Assembly: GCA_964390565.1 (NCBI GenBank)
Contig: CAYMII010000001.1
Coordinates: 1 to 64,000 of the forward strand
Reading direction: 5' to 3'
Origin: UBA8529 sp964390565
GTDB lineage: Bacteria; Bacteroidota; Bacteroidia; Bacteroidales; Tenuifilaceae
DNA: 64,000 bases
Below, in pieces: positions 1 to 8,276 of the stretch. The translations under genes and the position numbers were made by a program. The notes beneath the pieces are model-generated. The model saw nothing but the letters and a program-made list of their open reading frames with translations, did not search any database and was not told the origin of the DNA. How positions within the stretch are numbered: the first letter of the stretch is position 1; each line of letters starts with the position of its first letter.

Positions 1-3000
1 CAGTAGAAACAATATCAGGAGCAACAATCGTTTGTCAAGGGCAGAGCGCGATAACCTATACCGTACCTGCCATTGCAAACGCCACCTCATATATTTGGAC
101 GTTGCCAACCGGCGCAACCGGAAATAGCACCACCAGCAGCATCTCTGTAAACTATGGTACTACGGCGGTCTCTGGCAATATCACCGTAAAAGGGAACAAT
201 GGTTGCGGTGATGGAGCAAGCTCTACTTTAGCCATTACAGTAAATCCATTACCAGCAGGTGCAGGTACAATATCAGGAGCAACAACGGTTAATCAGGGAC
301 AAAGTTCAGTAACCTATACCGTACCTGACATTGCCAATGCCACCTCCTATGTTTGGTCATTACCAACGGGAGCAACAGGAACAAGCTCTACTAGCAGCAT
401 CTCGGTAAACTATGGTACTACGGCAGTCTCTGGAAATATCACCGTAAAAGGGAGCAATAGCTGTGGTGATGGCGCAATTTCTACTTTAGCAATTACAGTA
501 AATCCTCCTTTACCAATATCCATCACCTCCTTCACCCCCACTTCAGGGGGGGTAGGAACATCGGTTACCATTACGGGTACTTCCTTTAACCCTACGCCTG
601 CCAATAACATTGTGTTCTTTGGGGCTACACAGGCAACAGTAACGGCGGGCAGTACCAGTTCTCTTACGGTTACCGTACCTTTCGGCGCCACCTACCAGCC
701 CATTTCGGTTACCGATATTACCACAAGCCTAACCGGCTTCTCAGCGTGGCCATTTATTTCTACCTTCATGTGCGGTGGTGTACTGGATGTAAATTCCTTT
801 GCAGCGAAGGCTGATTTTAACACAGGAGGATATCCTTATAGTGTTGCTATCGGGGACTTAGATGGCGACGGAAAGCCCGACCTTGCAGTGGCGAACATGG
901 GTTCCAGCACTGTATCCATACTCAAAAACATCAGCACTAGCGGTAGCATCTCATTTGCGGCTAAAATTGATTTTACAACGGGAGGATTTCCTTATAGCGT
1001 TGCTATCGGGGATATCGATGGCGACGGCAAGCCTGACCTTGCGGTGGCGAACGAGGCTTCTGGCAATGTATCTGTACTTCTGAACACAAGTACAATCGGA
1101 ACCATCTCCTTTGCTCCAAAGGTTGATTTTACAACGGGTACTAATCCTTATTGCGTTGCTATTGGTGATGTCGATGGCGACGGCAAGCCTGACCTTGCGG
1201 TGGCGAATCAAGGTTCTAACACCGTATCAGTACTCAAAAACACCAGCGGCAGTGGAAGCATCTCCTTTGCGGCTAAGGTCGATTTTACAACAGGAGAAGG
1301 ACCTTATAGCGTAGCTATTAGCGATGTCGATGGCGACGACAAGCCTGACCTTGCGGTGGCGAACAGTAATGCCAACACATTATCCGTACTCAAAAACAAC
1401 AGCGCAATCGGAAGCATCTCATTTGAGACTAAGATTGATTTTGTTACTGGAACATGGCCTAATAGCGTTGCCATCGGCGATTTGGATAGCGACGGAAAGC
1501 CTGACATTGCGGTTACGAGTTTTTACTCCAGCACCGTATCCGTACTCAAAAACGCCAGCACCAGCGGCAGCCTTTCCTTTGCCACTAAAATTGATTTTGC
1601 AACTGAATCAAATTCTCTCAGCGTAATTATTGGGGATGTGGATGGTGACAATATACCCGATCTTGCTTTAGCGAACTCGGGTTCAAGCATCGTATCCGTA
1701 CTCAAAAACACCAGCACGAGCGGCAGCATCTCTTTTGCAACTAGGGTTGATTTTACAACGGGTGCAAATTCAACTAGCGTTGCCATCGGCGATTTGGATA
1801 ACAATGGCAGGTCAGATCTTGCTGTAACTAACTTAAATGACAACACCATATCACTGCTCCGAAACACAGTGGTAGGGGTTAACACCCCTAGTCTAATTTC
1901 AGGGATAACAAGCGTTTACCCCGGGCTAAGCAGTGTAACTTACACCGTACCTGCCGTCGCCAATGCTTCCTCCTATATTTGGACCTTACCAGCAGGTGCA
2001 ACAGGAACCAGTACTACCAACAGCATTACAGTAAACTATGGCCCTTCGGCAACTTCAGGAAAAATTACAGTTAAGGGGACAAACGCTTGTGGCAACGGAG
2101 CAACTTCAACGCTTTGGGTAACAGTAAATCAATTGACACTTACATCCTTTACCCCCACCTCAGGGGCAGTGGGTACAACGGTAACCATTACTGGTACCAA
2201 CTTTAATACCACGCCTACAAGTAACATCGTGCTCTTTGGTGCTACCAGGGCAACCGTAACATCAGGGAGCGTCACCTCACTTACGGTAACCGTTCCTGCT
2301 GGCGCCACCTACCAGCCCATCTCGGTTACCGATATTGCCACGGGCATAACTGGCTACTCGGCAGTACCATTTATTACAACCTTCACGTGCGGCGGTGTAA
2401 TTGATGTAAGTTCCTTTGTCGCAAAGGCTGATTTTACAACTGGAAATAAACCATATAGCGTTTCTATCAAGGATATCGATGGCGACGGAAAGTCGGACCT
2501 TGCGGTTGCAAATTATTACTCCAACACCATATCCGTATTCCAGAACACCAGCACCAGCGGCAACATCTCCTTTGCGGCTAGGGTTGATTTTACAACGGGT
2601 ACATCTCCTCATAGCATTTCTATCGGCGATGTGGATGGCGACGGAAAACCAGATCTTGCTGTGACGAACGGGTCTTCTGGCACTGTATCCGTATTCAGAA
2701 ACATCAGTACCAGCGGCAACATTTCCTTTGCAGCTAGGGTTGATTTTGCGACGGGTACATCTCCGTATAGCATTTCTATCGGCGATGTGGATGGCGACGG
2801 AAAACCCGACCTTGTGGTGGCCAACGCGTCTTCTGGCACTGTATCCGTGCTACGAAATACCAGCACCAGCGGCAGCATCTCCTTTGCGGCTAAGGCTGAT
2901 TTCACTACAGGAGCATGGCCTAATAGCGTTTTCATCGGCGATGTAGATGGAGATGGTAGGCCAGACCTAGCGGTTGAGAATGGTTCTGGCAACACTTTAT

Positions 3001-4733
3001 CCTTACTCCGAAACACCAGCACCAACGGCAGCATCTCCTTTGCCCCTAAGATTGATTTGATAACAGGAATAAATCCTATAAGCGTTTCTATCGGCGATCT
3101 GGATGGTGACGGCAAGCCCGATCTCGTGGTGGCGAGCGAGAGTTTCATCTCTACTGTATCCGTATTCCGAAACACCAGTACCAGCGGCAACATCTCCTTT
3201 GCCCCTAAGATTGAATTCACAACGGGAGCAGATTCTTTCAATGTAGCTATCAGCGATTTGGACGGCGACTGCAAGCCCGACCTTGCTGTTGTGAATTATA
3301 GTTCTAACACAGTATCCTTGCTCAAAAATACCAGCACCAGTGGCAGCATTTCCTTTGCGGCTAAGGTTGATTTTATAACGGGTACAAATCCTCAAAGCGT
3401 TGCAATAGGCGATTTGGACAGTGACTGCAAGCCCGACCTTGCTGTTGTGAATGTTGGAACCAACACTTTATCTGTATTCAGAAATACTATTGCTGTTATT
3501 TTGCCAAATACACCAGGTACAATTACAGGAGCAGCAACAGTTTGTCAAGGGCAAAGTGCAGTAACCTATACCGTACCTGCCATTGCCAATGCCACTTCCT
3601 ATACTTGGACATTGCCAATCGGTGCAACCGGAACCAGCACCACCAATAGCATTGCAGTAAATTTTGGAACATCGGCCGTTTCGGGAGAAGTTACAGTTAA
3701 AGGAACAAATGGCTGCGGTGATGGTGCAATTTCTACTTTACCAATTACAGTAAATCCATTACCAGCAGGTGCAGGAACAATATCAGGAACAACTACCGTT
3801 TGTCAAGGGCAAAGCGCGCTAACCTATACCGTTCCTGCCATTGCAAATGCCACCTCATACGTTTGGACTTTACCAACTGGTGCAACGGGAACCAGCACCA
3901 CCAGTACCATTACCGTAGACTATAGCCTTTCGGCGGTCTCTGGCAATATTACCGTAAAAGGGAATAATGACTGCGGAGATGGTGCAATTTCTACTTTAGC
4001 AATTACAGTAAATCCAGTACCAGCAGGCGCAGGTACAATATCAGGAGCAACAACTGTTTGTCAAGGGCAAAGCGCGGTAACCTACACTGTGCCTTCCATT
4101 GCAAATGCCACCTCGTACGTTTGGACGTTGCCGACCGGTGCAACGGGAACCAGCACAACCAGTTCCATTCCTGTTGATTATAGCCTTTCGGCGGTCTCAG
4201 GCAATATCACCGTAAAAGGGAACAATGGCTGTGGTAATGGAGCGAGCTCAACGCTACCAATTACTGTTAATAGTAAACCTGTAACTCCAGTAATTTCACT
4301 TACCGGTTATGTATTGCATTCCGACTCACCGATTGGAAATCAATGGTATAGTAGTGCATTAATCGGTGGTGCAACAAATCAGGAATATACAGCAATTGCA
4401 AACGGTAATTATTACACCATAGTAACACTTTTGGGTTGTAGCTCGAATGCCTCAAATACTATCAATGTCGTTATAACAGGGATTGGTAGTGTTGATGAAA
4501 ATAGCAATGTGAAAGTTTACCCAAACCCTGTTTCAAACGAGCTAACTATTGGAATAGCAGGAAATACTGAAAAGCAAACGCTTGAAATCATAAATTCAAA
4601 TGGGCAACTTGTTTACAAAGAAACTTTCGTAGAAAAAACTACTGTGAAAACCAGTAGCTTTGCGCCGGGTGTTTACATCATTAAGTTAGGTAGCGGGAAG
4701 TTTTTTGAATTAAAAAAAATAGTAAAAGAGTAG
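1..4733 (+). CDS. Giant T9SS-secreted VCBS/TIG/Ig-like repeat protein (5' partial)
   Basis: The reading frame is open from the window edge (first full codon at 3), so the true start and signal peptide lie upstream. Visible order: one partial and one complete Ig/PKD-like repeat of about 80 residues; a TIG/IPT-like domain; seven FG-GAP/VCBS-like repeats (about 798-1880); an Ig-like repeat; a second TIG-like domain; seven more VCBS-like repeats (about 2415-3490); three Ig-like repeats; a short linker domain; and a C-terminal T9SS sorting domain with the VYPNPV motif. Each VCBS repeat is about 52 residues with a DxDGDGKPDLAV-type calcium-loop core. Such proteins are normally exported through the outer membrane and fixed to the surface, often for adhesion; that role is inferred. 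Repeats are nearly identical in DNA, suggesting recent duplication or recombination. Confidence 0.9.
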   Translation, partial: VETISGATIVCQGQSAITYTVPAIANATSYIWTLPTGATGNSTTSSISVNYGTTAVSGNITVKGNNGCGDGASSTLAITVNPLPAGAGTISGATTVNQGQSSVTYTVPDIANATSYVWSLPTGATGTSSTSSISVNYGTTAVSGNITVKGSNSCGDGAISTLAITVNPPLPISITSFTPTSGGVGTSVTITGTSFNPTPANNIVFFGATQATVTAGSTSSLTVTVPFGATYQPISVTDITTSLTGFSAWPFISTFMCGGVLDVNSFAAKADFNTGGYPYSVAIGDLDGDGKPDLAVANMGSSTVSILKNISTSGSISFAAKIDFTTGGFPYSVAIGDIDGDGKPDLAVANEASGNVSVLLNTSTIGTISFAPKVDFTTGTNPYCVAIGDVDGDGKPDLAVANQGSNTVSVLKNTSGSGSISFAAKVDFTTGEGPYSVAISDVDGDDKPDLAVANSNANTLSVLKNNSAIGSISFETKIDFVTGTWPNSVAIGDLDSDGKPDIAVTSFYSSTVSVLKNASTSGSLSFATKIDFATESNSLSVIIGDVDGDNIPDLALANSGSSIVSVLKNTSTSGSISFATRVDFTTGANSTSVAIGDLDNNGRSDLAVTNLNDNTISLLRNTVVGVNTPSLISGITSVYPGLSSVTYTVPAVANASSYIWTLPAGATGTSTTNSITVNYGPSATSGKITVKGTNACGNGATSTLWVTVNQLTLTSFTPTSGAVGTTVTITGTNFNTTPTSNIVLFGATRATVTSGSVTSLTVTVPAGATYQPISVTDIATGITGYSAVPFITTFTCGGVIDVSSFVAKADFTTGNKPYSVSIKDIDGDGKSDLAVANYYSNTISVFQNTSTSGNISFAARVDFTTGTSPHSISIGDVDGDGKPDLAVTNGSSGTVSVFRNISTSGNISFAARVDFATGTSPYSISIGDVDGDGKPDLVVANASSGTVSVLRNTSTSGSISFAAKADFTTGAWPNSVFIGDVDGDGRPDLAVENGSGNTLSLLRNTSTNGSISFAPKIDLITGINPISVSIGDLDGDGKPDLVVASESFISTVSVFRNTSTSGNISFAPKIEFTTGADSFNVAISDLDGDCKPDLAVVNYSSNTVSLLKNTSTSGSISFAAKVDFITGTNPQSVAIGDLDSDCKPDLAVVNVGTNTLSVFRNTIAVILPNTPGTITGAATVCQGQSAVTYTVPAIANATSYTWTLPIGATGTSTTNSIAVNFGTSAVSGEVTVKGTNGCGDGAISTLPITVNPLPAGAGTISGTTTVCQGQSALTYTVPAIANATSYVWTLPTGATGTSTTSTITVDYSLSAVSGNITVKGNNDCGDGAISTLAITVNPVPAGAGTISGATTVCQGQSAVTYTVPSIANATSYVWTLPTGATGTSTTSSIPVDYSLSAVSGNITVKGNNGCGNGASSTLPITVNSKPVTPVISLTGYVLHSDSPIGNQWYSSALIGGATNQEYTAIANGNYYTIVTLLGCSSNASNTINVVITGIGSVDENSNVKVYPNPVSNELTIGIAGNTEKQTLEIINSNGQLVYKETFVEKTTVKTSSFAPGVYIIKLGSGKFFELKKIVKE

Positions 4734-4755
4734 CCATCAAATTCATTCAGCTGTT

Positions 4756-4787
4756 AAAGCGTAGCCCGAAGGCTACGCTTTTTTAAT
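4756..4787 (+). terminator. Intrinsic terminator of the repeat-protein gene
   Basis: A perfect 11-bp stem (4756-4766 with 4771-4781) closes a CGAA loop and runs into a T tract. It lies about 25 bases after the stop codon. Confidence 0.9.
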
Positions 4788-4825
4788 ATCTCAATTTTCG
4801 GGACAGGCTTCTATTTTAAAAGTTG

Positions 4826-4954
4826 ATGCAAATAGTTGTTGTGTGTAGACTTAAAACAGCAGACGAAGTAGCAGAACAAATTGGCAATAAAATCGTTTTT
4901 TTTAACATCAATTGCGAAACCAACGAAAAGCTAACTGCTATGGGTGGGAAATAA
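4826..4954 (+). CDS. Possible 42-residue ORF, unrecognised, perhaps a gene remnant
   Basis: An ATG-started frame of 42 codons reads like real protein (MQIVVVCRLKTADEV..., ending ...TAMGGK). Its stop codon touches the left arm of the hairpin at 4950-4993, as if the hairpin were its terminator. I do not recognise a family, and the length suggests the tail of a larger, lost gene. It lies in the 333-base gap between the repeat protein and the integrase, beside likely mobile DNA. Confidence 0.25.
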   Translation: MQIVVVCRLKTADEVAEQIGNKIVFFNINCETNEKLTAMGGK

Positions 4955-4993
4955 CTTTTTTGAGCCGTTCATGAGAACTCTAAAAAAGTTATT
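4950..4993. terminator. Long hairpin, probable bidirectional terminator
   Basis: A 12-bp perfect inverted repeat (AATAACTTTTTT at 4950-4961, its complement at 4982-4993) flanks a 20-base loop with weaker internal pairing. The A/T-rich arms supply U runs in either direction, which suits a site between a plus-strand ORF and the minus-strand integrase. Confidence 0.6.
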
Positions 4994-5066
4994 CTAGACC
5001 AAATGTTTTTAGTTTCTAACCTATTTCACTTGACATTCCATCGTATCAAACCCTCTTTTTAATTTC

Positions 5067-6320
5067 TCATGCTACCAAATTCTTTCTCAAATCCTTCAAC
5101 CTATTAGCAGCCTGAAAATTATCAACTTTAATGTAAGTTAAAAAAGCCTTTGCGCTTTTATGTCCTGAGATTTTCATTAACTCTTCAGCAGGAAATCCAG
5201 ATAAGTACATATTTGTGCAGAAAGAACGCCTACAAGTATGAGACGACATTAACTCATATTTTCTAAAAACTTCCTTAATCTGTTTTATCCCCTTCTTTCT
5301 AACAATCTCATGTTGTTGCTTTAATCCTGCAAGTTCACCTATATCCTTTAAACCTTTGTTAAACTCGTTTAGGTGTATTTTGGGTAATTCAAGATTGTAC
5401 TTACTAAGTATATCAGGGACATAATCGATAATTGGAATTGTAACAGGTTTATGTACTTTTCTTTGAGTAAGTTGAATCATTCCTGCAATTAAATCAATAT
5501 TGGCAGAATTTAAATTTGATAAATCAGAATACCGCAAACCAGTAAAACATCCAACTATAAATAGGTCCCTAATCTTTTCTAGATCTGGTTTTTCAGATAG
5601 ATTTAAATCATAGATAACTTTCAACTCTTTTTCCGAAAGGTAAATATGGTCAACTTCTTCAACCAGTGTTCTGAATGGTTTCAAATCAATATAAGGGATA
5701 ACCTTCTTTTCGATCCTATCACGAATAAAAGCCTTTAGGTTTTTGATTTGCTTTCCAACGGTATTGTTTTTCAGGCCAACTGTTTCATCTCTTTGAGTGG
5801 CTGTGTAAGTTAGATAGTCAACAAACTCATTATAGAATACTATGTTTAAATTTCTGAATGTAATAGGTTGTGAAGAGTGTTCTTTAAAGCCAGTTAGATG
5901 CTTTTTAAGAGAGTTGTAATCCTTAATTACATCTGGTACTACCTTAGTTTTCTTGTCTTCAATGTATTTGTCTAATTGTAAGAATAAGTCAGTTCTTGAA
6001 GTTATATTATCATACTCTTTGTTCTTGGCCAATTCAATAAGAACGTACTCGACTGTGGGTTCAATATTATTGTCAGCTGCATATGTGATGATGTTTCCTA
6101 ACCTTGTCATTAAAGAAACAAGCTCCTTATCAATCTTCTCAAAATTAGGACAAGATTTCTTAACCCATTTCTTCTTGAAATCCCAATGTTCATTAGCAAT
6201 AAACTGGTTTAAGGGGATGAATGTTCTCTTTAGTCGATCATAATTGTATCGAACATAAATTGGAATTTCACCTGTTTTTGTGTTGTAATTTGCCTTTACA
6301 AATGGATAGAACCTTTTCAT
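5067..6320 (-). CDS. Tyrosine recombinase/integrase (Bacteroidota type)
   Basis: A 417-residue site-specific recombinase for element integration and excision by a Tyr-DNA intermediate. The N-terminus (about 1-50) looks like the arm-binding domain of Bacteroidota integrases, residues about 100-210 like the SAM-like core-binding domain, and the rest is the catalytic domain. The active-site set looks complete: R263 (TGLRYSDL), a Lys in the QRKVHK beta-hairpin, H361 and R364 (HTCRR), H387 (SGHKS) and nucleophile Y396 (LTYIKV). It starts at the only good upstream ATG. No other mobility gene lies nearby, so it may be the survivor of an eroded element or a small element without relaxase. Direct repeats and a tRNA-end-like site lie just upstream of its start. 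Confidence 0.93.
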   Translation of the reverse strand: MKRFYPFVKANYNTKTGEIPIYVRYNYDRLKRTFIPLNQFIANEHWDFKKKWVKKSCPNFEKIDKELVSLMTRLGNIITYAADNNIEPTVEYVLIELAKNKEYDNITSRTDLFLQLDKYIEDKKTKVVPDVIKDYNSLKKHLTGFKEHSSQPITFRNLNIVFYNEFVDYLTYTATQRDETVGLKNNTVGKQIKNLKAFIRDRIEKKVIPYIDLKPFRTLVEEVDHIYLSEKELKVIYDLNLSEKPDLEKIRDLFIVGCFTGLRYSDLSNLNSANIDLIAGMIQLTQRKVHKPVTIPIIDYVPDILSKYNLELPKIHLNEFNKGLKDIGELAGLKQQHEIVRKKGIKQIKEVFRKYELMSSHTCRRSFCTNMYLSGFPAEELMKISGHKSAKAFLTYIKVDNFQAANRLKDLRKNLVA

Positions 6321-6333
6321 CTGCTAAGTTTTT

Positions 6334-6354
6334 TTGTGTTGCATTTGTGTTGCA
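6334..6354. repeat. Direct repeat TTGTGTTGCA x2 in front of the integrase
   Basis: Two copies of a 10-mer (6334-6343 and 6345-6354) sit 11 bases apart, immediately upstream of the integrase start. The spacing of one helical turn suits a recombinase-binding or autoregulatory site. The minus strand continues into GTAATTTGC, which recalls the core described for CTnDOT-type elements; that resemblance is from memory and untested. Confidence 0.45.
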
Positions 6355-6431
6355 AATTACTAAAAAACTATAAAAAACAACATAAAATTAGAAAAAAATT
6401 AAAATCGTATAATCCTGATTTATATATTTTT

Positions 6432-6460
6432 ATGTAAAGTTGAGTGAAGTGATGTAAAGT
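6432..6460. repeat. Direct repeat ATGTAAAGT x2, possible integrase arm sites
   Basis: Two identical 9-mers (6432-6440, 6452-6460) start exactly 20 bases apart, about two helical turns, between the integrase and the tRNA-end-like site. This is the layout expected of arm-type binding sites; that use is inferred. Confidence 0.4.
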
Positions 6461-6467
6461 AAAAAGC

Positions 6468-6483
6468 GTCCCGTCCGGACCGC
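6468..6483 (+). other. Candidate attachment site: tRNA 3'-end-like sequence
   Basis: GTCCCGTCCGGACCGC resembles the last part of a tRNA: the 3' strand of a T stem, a 7-base acceptor strand (CCGGACC) and a discriminator base. No T loop or rest of a tRNA precedes it, and an intrinsic terminator follows at once. That is what remains when an integrase uses a tRNA 3' end as its attachment site. The parent tRNA is not in this window. Confidence 0.4.
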
Positions 6484-6513
6484 AAAAAGCCTCAGAGAAA
6501 TCTGAGGCTTTTT
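6484..6513 (+). terminator. Intrinsic terminator after the tRNA-end-like site
   Basis: An 8-bp GC-rich stem (GCCTCAGA 6489-6496 with 6501-6508), GAAA loop, A tract before and T tract after. No gene in the window ends here, so it probably came with the tRNA-like end. Confidence 0.8.
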
Positions 6514-6821
6514 CGTTTTTACATCATATTGTATACTCTCTTCCCCTGTTCGGCTTGGACTGCACGTCTAAGCCGAGTCTATAAAAAAAATGGACGGCGG
6601 CAAAGCCGACCGCCCAACTTCATGATTTTTATTGTAATGCTTATAGCCTCAGCCTTAACGGGTAAATACGCAACACTTCAGGCGTAGCCTGAAAGTATAA
6701 TCGGACGCAGGTACGCTTCGCTAACCCTGCCTGCCGGTAGGCAGGCTACGCCCAACTCAATCATTTTGTTATTTACGAGCAGCCTAAGGCGAACTGAAGT
6801 TTTGCGCCTATGTAAATTTCA
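6514..6821. other. Gene-free stretch rich in short palindromes
   Basis: No convincing gene. It holds several short GC-rich inverted repeats in AT-rich DNA: TCGGCTT...AAGCCGA (6550-6575), GGCGGCAAAGCCGACCGCC (6595-6614), TTCAGGC...GCCTGAA (about 6678-6694) and CCTGCC...GGCAGG (about 6728-6746). The first belongs to a repeat that recurs at 7861-7898. They resemble REP-like or hairpin-mobilised intergenic repeats. Confidence 0.5.
6545..6582 (+). repeat. 38-bp dispersed repeat, copy 1
   Basis: Begins CCTGTTCGGCTTGG and ends near CCGAGTCTAT. It matches 7861-7898 in the same orientation at about 31 of 38 positions. The two copies bracket the decayed gene and the small membrane protein. Confidence 0.6.
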
Positions 6822-7292
6822 TTAATGAAGTCTAAAACTACACTCCTGGTTGACCTCAATTGCAGGGTCTTCACCTAATCTAGTTAACACCTTTTTAATT
6901 AGCGCTTTGTTGCCAGTTCTTACAAGATATATTTTAATAAATATTTGCACAAAAAGGAATAACGAAAAAAGTAGAATAAAAGCATCGAAAGTAATTCCTA
7001 ATATAAGAAATAACGTTATTGCAACTATATCTTTCAGAATAGATGATTTGCTTTCATAAAACACCTCAAATTGATTGTTATTGTAATGAACATTAAAAGT
7101 TCCTTCATCAAGGATCTGCATGAGGCTCATCCTTTGACGTAATTTTCTTGACTCATTTTTAAAGAAAATAGTATCTACATCTTTATTGATATTATCTGCA
7201 TCTATATACTGTAAGTTAGCAACAATGCTATCAATAACCTTATCTCTTGAATTGCTATTTACAATGAATTTATCTTGAAAAAATAGTCTCAT
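6822..7292 (-). CDS. Unrecognised two-TM membrane protein, candidate immunity protein
   Basis: About 156 residues from ATG at 7292 (MRLFFQDKF). A longer frame to 7340 would overlap the upstream gene and adds an unlikely leader. The first 95 residues are soluble and mixed-charge. Residues about 95-130 form two strongly hydrophobic helices (DIVAITLFLILGI..., ILLFSLFLFVQIF), and the tail is basic. No family recognised. It starts only about 10 bases after the stop of the decayed gene on the same strand, the spacing of an effector-immunity pair. The immunity role is inferred from position alone. Confidence 0.6.
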   Translation of the reverse strand: MRLFFQDKFIVNSNSRDKVIDSIVANLQYIDADNINKDVDTIFFKNESRKLRQRMSLMQILDEGTFNVHYNNNQFEVFYESKSSILKDIVAITLFLILGITFDAFILLFSLFLFVQIFIKIYLVRTGNKALIKKVLTRLGEDPAIEVNQECSFRLH

Positions 7293-7302
7293 AGTAATAA
7301 TA

Positions 7303-7860
7303 TTAATATTTAATTGAAGTCCAAATATACAATAAAACACTTCCAGGATCCTCTACGCTGGGGATAAGCGGCTGTGGGTTACCTAATAGCCAAGTGTTGC
7401 CATAGTATGCACCGCCTGAATAGTCAGATTTAGAAATATCAAAGCCTTGCCCCATACCTAATGAAATAGTATAAAAGGTTGCATCTTTATTGCCTCCTAA
7501 TTGACCTGTAAACCATCCTATTGTAGCACCTGTCTCTACGCACTTTCCATCCCAATCACTAATTTTCACATTATTAGAACCAATAGGATTAACTTTAAAA
7601 ACATTATAAGTACCGCTAATAGAAATTGTTGCGGCAGAATATAAAGTAAAATAATACTGCTTTATTTTTTGTCAGTTACAACATAGCCAAGTTCAAATGC
7701 AAAACGGCCAACAAAAGCAAAAGTACCTGAGATATTTACACCACCTATTAAATTTCCATATTTTGCATAAGAGTCATATTTAATTTTCAAGTCATTCACA
7801 CATGCTTTGCTAATTAAATTATAAGTATATGCCATGTAATAACTATTGGTTCCGTTGTCA
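7303..7860 (-). pseudogene. Decayed C-terminal gene fragment(s), possible effector remnant
   Basis: Two protein-like pieces lie on the minus strand in different frames. The upstream piece (about 7860 down to the stop at 7662) contains NGTNSYYMAYTYNLISK and GTFAFVGRFAFELGYVV. The downstream piece (about 7674 to 7303) contains ISGTYNVFKVN, ISDWDGKCVETGATIGWF and PQPLIPSVEDPGSV. Neither has a proper start, and the frame changes near 7662-7674, so a frameshift or fusion of fragments is likely. The Gly- and aromatic-rich composition suits a beta-rich secreted domain such as a polymorphic-toxin C-terminus, but I cannot name a family. The 5' end dissolves into the repeat at 7861. Confidence 0.5.
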
Positions 7861-7898
7861 CCTGTTCGGCTTAGATTGCACGCCTTAGTCGAGTATAT
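7861..7898 (+). repeat. 38-bp dispersed repeat, copy 2
   Basis: A diverged copy of 6545-6582 in the same orientation, followed by another short palindrome (CCGGC...GCCGG, about 7911-7924). It abuts the broken 5' end of the gene fragment. The rest of the gap to 8190 shows no gene. Confidence 0.6.
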
Positions 7899-8191
7899 TC
7901 TTTCAGGCTCCGGCAGAAGCCGGACAAGTTTTGCCTGATTTTCGAAGTTATTTTTTACAATTCAGGCTACACCCATTGTAGCCATGGCAAATGTCAATTT
8001 TTCTCAAAGAACCTAAAGCGAATGTAACAAAAATATTGTTTCAGCGCGGTCAGTAGTTCGCCATTTAAAGACGGGAATTCAAATATATGGTTTTTAAAAG
8101 CTTTAAAGCAAAGACGATTTATGTTATAAAAGATATTATTGACATAAAAGAATGAATTATTAGTAACCTATTCATTATTAATTATAAAATT

Positions 8192-8222
8192 TTTGTTGAG
8201 TTGAAAAAGTTATGTACTTTTG
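8192..8222 (+). promoter_or_regulatory. Bacteroidota promoter of rpsA
   Basis: TTTG at 8192-8195, a 19-base spacer, and TACTTTTG at 8215-8222, matching the TTTG/TAnnTTTG consensus of the primary sigma factor. The predicted leader to the rpsA ATG is about 50 bases. Confidence 0.75.
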
Positions 8223-8276
8223 CAGTCCGAGTTTTTTCTATTTATAATGTCTAACTAATTAATTTAAAGCAATTTA

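Noticed and set aside
951..1885. Several minus- and plus-strand frames in the first VCBS block
   Set aside because: Shadow frames produced by the same 156-bp repeat; composition repeats with the coding frame.
2609..3274. Long minus-strand open frame of 221 codons opposite the VCBS repeats
   Set aside because: It mirrors the repeat protein, has periodic composition imposed by the plus-strand repeats and no protein character of its own.
6468..6483. Complete tRNA gene
   Set aside because: Only the acceptor-end-like part is present; no D, anticodon or T arm precedes it.
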